Source: Candidatus Kuenenia stuttgartensis
Lineage (GTDB): Bacteria > Planctomycetota > UBA11346
Length of the DNA stretch: 32,922 nt
Assembly (NCBI GenBank): GCA_945872305.1
Contig: CAMCAC010000007.1
Location: 1-32,922, forward strand
Direction of reading: 5' to 3'
Position numbers and translations under genes: made by a program. The notes below the pieces were generated by a model. The model did no database searches, was not told the DNA's origin, and saw only the letters and a list, made by a program, of their open reading frames with translations. Shown here one piece after another: positions 28,262 to 32,922 of the stretch; positions within the stretch are counted from its first letter, which is position 1, and every line of letters starts with the position of its first letter.

Positions 28262-29047
28262 ATGCCCATCCGCGTCACCGTCTGGGGCGAGAACGTGCAC
28301 GAGCACAAGAACGCCACCGTCGCCCGCATCTATCCCACGGGGATGCACACCTGCATCGCCGATGCCCTCAACCAGGATGCCCGTCTGGTCGCGCGCACCG
28401 CCACCCTGGACCAGCCGGAGCACGGCCTGACCAAGGAAGTCCTCGACCAGACCGACGTGCTGACCTGGTGGGGCCACTGCGCCCACGGCAAGGTCGACGA
28501 CGCCATCGTCGACCGGGTGCAGGAGCGGGTGCTCCAGGGCATGGGCCTGATCGTCCTCCATAGCGGCCACTTCGCCAAGATCTTCAAGCGTCTGCTCGGC
28601 ACGTCGTGCGCGCTCACCTGGCGCGAGGTCGGCGAGCGCGAACGGCTGTGGGTGTGCAATCCCGGCCACCCGATCGTCCAGGGCCTGCCCCGCTCGATCA
28701 CCATCCCGAACGAGGAGATGTACGGCGAGCCGTTCGGCATCCCCAACCCGGACGAGGTGGTCCTGGTGTCCTGGTTCGAGGGCGGCGAGGTCTTCCGCTC
28801 CGGCTGCACCTTCACCCGCGGCGCCGGCAAGATCTTCTACTTCCGGCCCGGCCACGAGACCTACCCGACCTACCACATCCCGGAGATCCAGCAGATCATC
28901 CGCAATGCGGTGGCCTGGGCCGCGCCCGCCGGCGCCGCCTGGCGCGACGTGCTGAATGCGCCCAACGCGAAGAATCCGCCCGAGACGATCCGCACCCCGG
29001 ATCCCAACGCCCACGGCGAGTCCGCCGGCGGCGGCGGATTCCGTTGA
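28262..29047 (+). CDS. ThuA-like domain protein (trehalose-utilisation type)
   Basis: [36 protein letters not shown]...[13 protein letters not shown]...[18 protein letters not shown]...[28 protein letters not shown]; 'aaagga' RBS-like sequence upstream, about 10 bp after the lacI-type stop. Confidence 0.92.
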   Translation: MPIRVTVWGENVHEHKNATVARIYPTGMHTCIADALNQDARLVARTATLDQPEHGLTKEVLDQTDVLTWWGHCAHGKVDDAIVDRVQERVLQGMGLIVLHSGHFAKIFKRLLGTSCALTWREVGERERLWVCNPGHPIVQGLPRSITIPNEEMYGEPFGIPNPDEVVLVSWFEGGEVFRSGCTFTRGAGKIFYFRPGHETYPTYHIPEIQQIIRNAVAWAAPAGAAWRDVLNAPNAKNPPETIRTPDPNAHGESAGGGGFR

Positions 29048-29055
29048 ATCCCCGC

Positions 29056-29085
29056 GGTGCGGGTCCGCTCCGGCGGGCCCGCACC
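29056..29085. terminator. GC-rich hairpin between convergent genes, candidate bidirectional terminator
   Basis: ggtgcgggtccgc-tccg-gcgggcccgcacc: 13-bp stem with one mismatch, 4-nt loop, directly after the ThuA-like stop and before the convergent FHA-RDD stop; no clear T tract. Confidence 0.55.
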
Positions 29086-29090
29086 GACGC

Positions 29091-30335
29091 TCAGCGCAGG
29101 CGGTCGTGGATCCGGGTGCCGGCCAGCCGGTCGTGCAGTCCGGTGATGCCGGCCAGGGCGGTGACCGCCGCCAGCGGCAGGGTGGCGCCGAGCAGCACCC
29201 AGCGCAGGGTCGCCCGGGGCCAGGAACAGGTGCTCCCGTCCGCGGCGCGGACGATGACCAGGCCGAGCCGGCGATGCCAGGGCGGCGCCCCCGCGTGCAC
29301 GGTCGCCGAGATCACCCAGGCATGGGCCACGGTCCAGGCGAGCAGGCCGAGCATGGTCCCGGCGAACAGCCATGCGAACGGCGCCCCGGTCCCGCGCAGG
29401 TGCGGTACCAGGGTCCAAGCCCGCTCCCAACCCGCGGGGCTGGTCAGCGTCATCACGATGGGCCACCAACCGGCGGGTTCGCCGGTTCCCGAAAGCGTCG
29501 GCAGGCCAGCGTCCAACCGGCCACCGGCGGTGACCAGGGCGATGGCATACCCCGAGGCGGTGGCTGCCAGCAGTCCGCCCCACGCGAACATCGCCACGGT
29601 GCCGGCCTCCAGGGCGCCGGCGGCGACGCGTCGGCCGCGCCATCCGGGTCCGTGTTCCCAGGTACCGGGTCCGGCGGCCAGCGGCGATCGCTCCCCCGGC
29701 AGGAATTCCATCGGGGCCAGTCCCGTCGACCGGCTTGGGGATCCGGGCGTGGCATGGGTGGGCGGTGAACGGATCTCGGACGAGGTGAGTGCGGAGCCCG
29801 GGCGCAGGGGTTGCTCATCAGGGATCATCGTCGAGCCGGTGCCTGGCCGGTGCGCCGATGGTCCGGTCCCCGGCAGGCCCGGAGCGGGAACATGGATGCC
29901 GCTGACCGCGGCGGCGATTTCCGGGGCGAGTCCCCGCCGGTGGCCGTCGGACAGGCCGGCGACCTCGACCGGATCCATGGTGTCGGTGCCGGCCACCGCC
30001 GCCTGGGCCGCATCCCCGGATCCCCCGCGCAGACAGGTGATCACCGGCGGGTCGGGGCGGTCGTCGAGGGCGACGGTGAAGGCCACCGGCCCGCACACCA
30101 CGACATCGCCATGGCGGACCGGGGCCGAGCGGACCCGGTCCCCGTTGACCAGGACGCCATTGGTGGAGCCCAGTTCCTGGACGGTGCATCCGGTGGCGGC
30201 GACAAAGAAACGGGCATGGGCCCGGCTCAGCCGTGGATCGGCGATGCGCAGGCCGGCCTTGTCACCCCGGCCAAGGATCGTCTCGCCGACGGGCAGGGTC
30301 CAGTCGCCATGAGTTCCGCGCAGGGTCACCGCCAT
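29091..30335 (-). CDS. FHA domain - RDD membrane domain protein
   Basis: FHA: ILGRGDKAGLRIADPRLSRAHARFFVAATGCTVQELGSTNGVLVNGDRV; Pro/Gly/Ser-rich linker; RDD-like C-terminal TM region (RRVAAGALEAGTVAMFAWG...AWVISATVHAGAPPWHRRLGLVIVRAADG). Confidence 0.82.
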   Translation of the reverse strand: MAVTLRGTHGDWTLPVGETILGRGDKAGLRIADPRLSRAHARFFVAATGCTVQELGSTNGVLVNGDRVRSAPVRHGDVVVCGPVAFTVALDDRPDPPVITCLRGGSGDAAQAAVAGTDTMDPVEVAGLSDGHRRGLAPEIAAAVSGIHVPAPGLPGTGPSAHRPGTGSTMIPDEQPLRPGSALTSSEIRSPPTHATPGSPSRSTGLAPMEFLPGERSPLAAGPGTWEHGPGWRGRRVAAGALEAGTVAMFAWGGLLAATASGYAIALVTAGGRLDAGLPTLSGTGEPAGWWPIVMTLTSPAGWERAWTLVPHLRGTGAPFAWLFAGTMLGLLAWTVAHAWVISATVHAGAPPWHRRLGLVIVRAADGSTCSWPRATLRWVLLGATLPLAAVTALAGITGLHDRLAGTRIHDRLR

Positions 30336-30344
30336 GGGGGAAGC

Positions 30345-30629
30345 CTACCCCGCGGACGCCGCCAGGGCCAGGGCCCGCTCCGGTGCACAGGCGCAGCACA
30401 CCGTCTTGCGTCGGTCGCCGTGCCCCTGGACCACCGTGCAGCGGCAGCCCAGGGCCGCACCGAGGATCTCCTCCAGGGCGGCGTTGGCGCGGCCGTCCTC
30501 GGGCGGGGCGCGCACGGCGACCTTCAGGCGGTCGCCGTGGACGCCGACCACCCCGTCCCGCCGCGCCCCCGGCTGGGCGAGGACGCGGAGCAGGCAGCCC
30601 GCCGGGTCCGGCCTCAGCCAGTCCGGCAT
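30345..30629 (-). CDS. DUF167 (YggU-like) protein
   Basis: LLRVLAQPGARRDGVVGVHGDRLKVAVRAPPEDGRANAALEEILGAALG; DUF167 motif; TGATG-coupled to glyS. Confidence 0.9.
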   Translation of the reverse strand: MPDWLRPDPAGCLLRVLAQPGARRDGVVGVHGDRLKVAVRAPPEDGRANAALEEILGAALGCRCTVVQGHGDRRKTVCCACAPERALALAASAG

Positions 30630-32368
30630 CAGGCCTGGAGCTTGCGGGCGATCAGGTCCACCACCGCGTCCACCGCCACCCGCACCTGTTCGGTGGTGTC
30701 GCGGTCGCGCAGGGTCACGGTGCCGTCCTCAAGGGTCTGGCCGTCGACGGTGATCGCCCACGGGGTGCCGATCTCGTCGTGCTTCGCGTAGCGCTTGCCG
30801 ATCGAGGCCTTTTCATCGACCTTGGCGAGGATGCCTCGGGCGCGGAACAGGGCGGCGATGGCGTCGGCCTTCTCCGGCATGCCGTCCTTCTTCACCAGGG
30901 GCAGCACCGCGACCTTGATCGGGGCCAGGCGCGGGTGGAGCTTGAGGACCGTGCGGACCTCCTTCTCCCCGGCGGCGGTGGTGCGCTCCTCCTCGTGGTA
31001 GGCGTCGAGCAGGTAGACCAGCACGCCGCGGGTGGCGCCAGCGGCGGGCTCGATCACGTACGGGGTGTACTGCCAGGGCTTCTTCCCGGTGGCCGGGTCG
31101 GCCTTCTCCTGGTCGGTGTAGCGCAGCTTCACGCCGCTGTTCTTCTCGTGCTGCTTGAGGTCGTAGTCGGTGCGGCTGGCGATGCCTTCGAGCTCGCCGT
31201 AGCCCCACGGGTACTCGAAGTCCACGTCGTAGCAGTCGTCCGCGTAGTGGGCGAGCTCGTCCTTCGCATGCTGGCGGAAGGCGAAGCGCTCCGGGTGGTT
31301 GGCGTAGCGCTTCCACCACTGCATGCGCTGATCCTTCCAGTACTGCATCCACTCCTTCTGGGTGCCGGGCTCGCAGAAGAACTCCATTTCCATCTGCTCG
31401 AACTCGCAGGAGCGGAAGATGAAGTGCTCGACGGTGATCTCGTTGCGGAACGACTTGCCCATCTGGGCGATGCCGAAGGGCGGCTTCTGGCCGCTCGATT
31501 CGAGCACGTTCTTGAACTGCACGAACATCGCCTGGGCGGTCTCGGGCCGCAGGTAGGCCATGGCGGGGGCGGTGAGCAGCTCGATGGCGGCGCGCAGGAT
31601 GCGGCCCCGGTCGCCGCTCTCGATGGCGGTCTTGAGGGCGCCCTCGTCCGCGGCACGGCCGAAGCGCGACTTCACCGCCGCCGCCAGGTCCGGCTCCGCG
31701 GTCAGGCGGGCCAGTTCCGCCGCCACCTCGTTCATCGGGTCCACCGAGCCGAGGGCGGTGCGGAACATCAGGTTGAACTGGCGCTCGTCGCCCAGGAACG
31801 GCGAGCCGAAGGTGGGTTCGACGTAGCCGCGCCAGGGCCACACCTGGGCCGGGGCGGCGGCGCCCTTGGGGACGAATCCGAACTCGGTGGCGCTGACGGC
31901 CTTCAGCCCGCTCAGGATGTTGCCGTCGCGCTCCAGGGCCACGCCAAAGCGCTTCTCGATCTGCTCCGCCCAGTCCTTGGCCACGCCCTTGTCCGGGCAG
32001 GTGATCGGCAGCTCGGCGCCGACCGCGGGCCGGGGGGCCTTGTCGGCGCGGAAGCGCTCCTTGGAGACCAGGCAGTCGACCAGGGGGTCGGCGAAGCCGG
32101 CGGCGTGACCGGACGAGCGCCAGACCTGGGGGTGCATGATGATCGAGGCGTCGATGCCCACGACGTTGTCGCGGCTGTGGACCATGTCCCGCCACCACTC
32201 CGCCATGAGGTTGCGCTTCAGCTCGGCGCCCAGGGGGCCGTAGTCGTAGGCGCTCTTCAGGCCGCCGTAGATTTCGGACGACTGGAACACGAAGCCGCGC
32301 TGCTTGCACAGCGAGATCAGCTTCTTCATCACGTCGGCGGGGTAGTTGGCGCTGGACTGGTCGGACAT
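30629..32368 (-). CDS. glyS: Glycyl-tRNA synthetase (class II homodimeric type)
   Basis: LISLCKQRGFVFQSSEIYGGLKSAYDYGPLGAELKRNL; YLRPETAQAMFVQFKNVL; PFGIAQMGKSFRNEITVEHFIFRSCEFEQMEMEFF; ELEGIASRTDYDL. Confidence 0.96.
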   Translation of the reverse strand: MSDQSSANYPADVMKKLISLCKQRGFVFQSSEIYGGLKSAYDYGPLGAELKRNLMAEWWRDMVHSRDNVVGIDASIIMHPQVWRSSGHAAGFADPLVDCLVSKERFRADKAPRPAVGAELPITCPDKGVAKDWAEQIEKRFGVALERDGNILSGLKAVSATEFGFVPKGAAAPAQVWPWRGYVEPTFGSPFLGDERQFNLMFRTALGSVDPMNEVAAELARLTAEPDLAAAVKSRFGRAADEGALKTAIESGDRGRILRAAIELLTAPAMAYLRPETAQAMFVQFKNVLESSGQKPPFGIAQMGKSFRNEITVEHFIFRSCEFEQMEMEFFCEPGTQKEWMQYWKDQRMQWWKRYANHPERFAFRQHAKDELAHYADDCYDVDFEYPWGYGELEGIASRTDYDLKQHEKNSGVKLRYTDQEKADPATGKKPWQYTPYVIEPAAGATRGVLVYLLDAYHEEERTTAAGEKEVRTVLKLHPRLAPIKVAVLPLVKKDGMPEKADAIAALFRARGILAKVDEKASIGKRYAKHDEIGTPWAITVDGQTLEDGTVTLRDRDTTEQVRVAVDAVVDLIARKLQA

Positions 32369-32462
32369 GGTCGGTTCCCGGAAAGGACGCGGAGGCTAGG
32401 TCCGGACCCCCGGCGGGAAAGGGGAGGATCGCTCCCGGCTCCCGCCCATGCGCCGTCGGCGG

Positions 32463-32922
32463 TCAGCCGGCTCCGGCCAGGGACGACTCGTACATCTCCA
32501 GCAGCTCCAGATCGTTGTAGAACTGGTTCAGCCACGCTTCCAGGTGCGACACGGTCAAGGACCAGCGGTTGAGCACCGTCTCGTCGATGGGGCCCATGTA
32601 GACATCCCCGTCGGCGACAAAGCCCACCGAGCGGACCAGGGCCCGGGACAGGTGGACCACCGCGACCAGGTCGTTGAACGGCCCGCCGTCGTCGGCGGTG
32701 GCCGTCGGCTGGTCGTGGTAGCGCATGGTCATGGTCAGGGCCGGCGGCAGGTGCCAGGCCCGGGCCAGGATCAGGGACAGTTCGGAGGCGGTGGTGCCCA
32801 GCTCGGCGCGCAGCAGTTCCGCATAGGTGCCCTCGCCCAGGTCGCAGCGCTCCGCGGCCCGGCGGTGCTCCGTGGGAAAATGCAGGAGGGCGAGGCCGGT
32901 TCCGACATCGTGGAGCTGGGCG
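32463..32922 (-). CDS. HDOD domain protein, C-terminal part (truncated at right window edge)
   Basis: Frame is open to the edge: AQLHDVGTGLALLHFPTEHRRAAERCDLGEGTYAELLRAELGTTASELSLILARAWHLPPALTMTMRYHDQ...; 'LHDVG' and following pattern match the HDOD C-terminus. The ORF track shows only the internal ATG ORF 32463-32732. Confidence 0.8.
   Translation of the reverse strand, partial: AQLHDVGTGLALLHFPTEHRRAAERCDLGEGTYAELLRAELGTTASELSLILARAWHLPPALTMTMRYHDQPTATADDGGPFNDLVAVVHLSRALVRSVGFVADGDVYMGPIDETVLNRWSLTVSHLEAWLNQFYNDLELLEMYESSLAGAG

Noticed and set aside
27148-28329. 501-aa minus-strand ORF covering the LacI-family gene
   Set aside because: Only the last 107 codons (26824-27147) look like real protein; the rest is antisense shadow of a clear LacI-family gene.
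30233-32572. 779-aa plus-strand ORF opposite glyS
   Set aside because: Shadow ORF of glyS with G/V/L/H low-complexity translation and no recognisable motifs.

Overview
High-GC, gene-dense bacterial chromosomal segment with about 30 confidently called protein genes, very short intergenic gaps and many ATGA/TGATG start-stop overlaps. From left to right: the 3' part of an Mrp/Mnh cation/proton antiporter operon (A/B fusion truncated by the window edge, then C, D, E, F, G); a PrxQ/BCP peroxiredoxin with a histone-H1-like tail; a DEDDy YprB-like exonuclease; a tightly coupled minus-strand cluster (NMT1/THI5-HK-REC sensor kinase, unknown protein, FAH-family hydrolase, DUF3592-like membrane protein, unknown protein, lipoprotein); yidC; a DUF1844 protein; glutathione peroxidase; ribokinase; cysteine desulfurase; hemW-like; an FHA-GAF-class III nucleotide cyclase; a STAS-like protein; zwf; an SPFH protein with repeated N-terminal modules; a three-gene HK-REC/HDOD/small-protein operon; a LacI-family regulator plus ThuA-like operon with a perfect operator-like palindrome at the start codon; an FHA-RDD protein; DUF167; glycyl-tRNA synthetase; and a truncated second HDOD gene at the right edge. 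I saw no tRNA, rRNA, CRISPR array, transposase or phage genes. Most content is ordinary housekeeping and signalling. The best leads are the SPFH repeat architecture, the LacI self-operator, a 33-bp inverted repeat containing GCAGAGGC units, the peroxiredoxin with a basic tail, and the uncharacterised TGATG-coupled cluster. I did not find a clear new defence or mobile system. All family calls come from reading the translations, without database searches.
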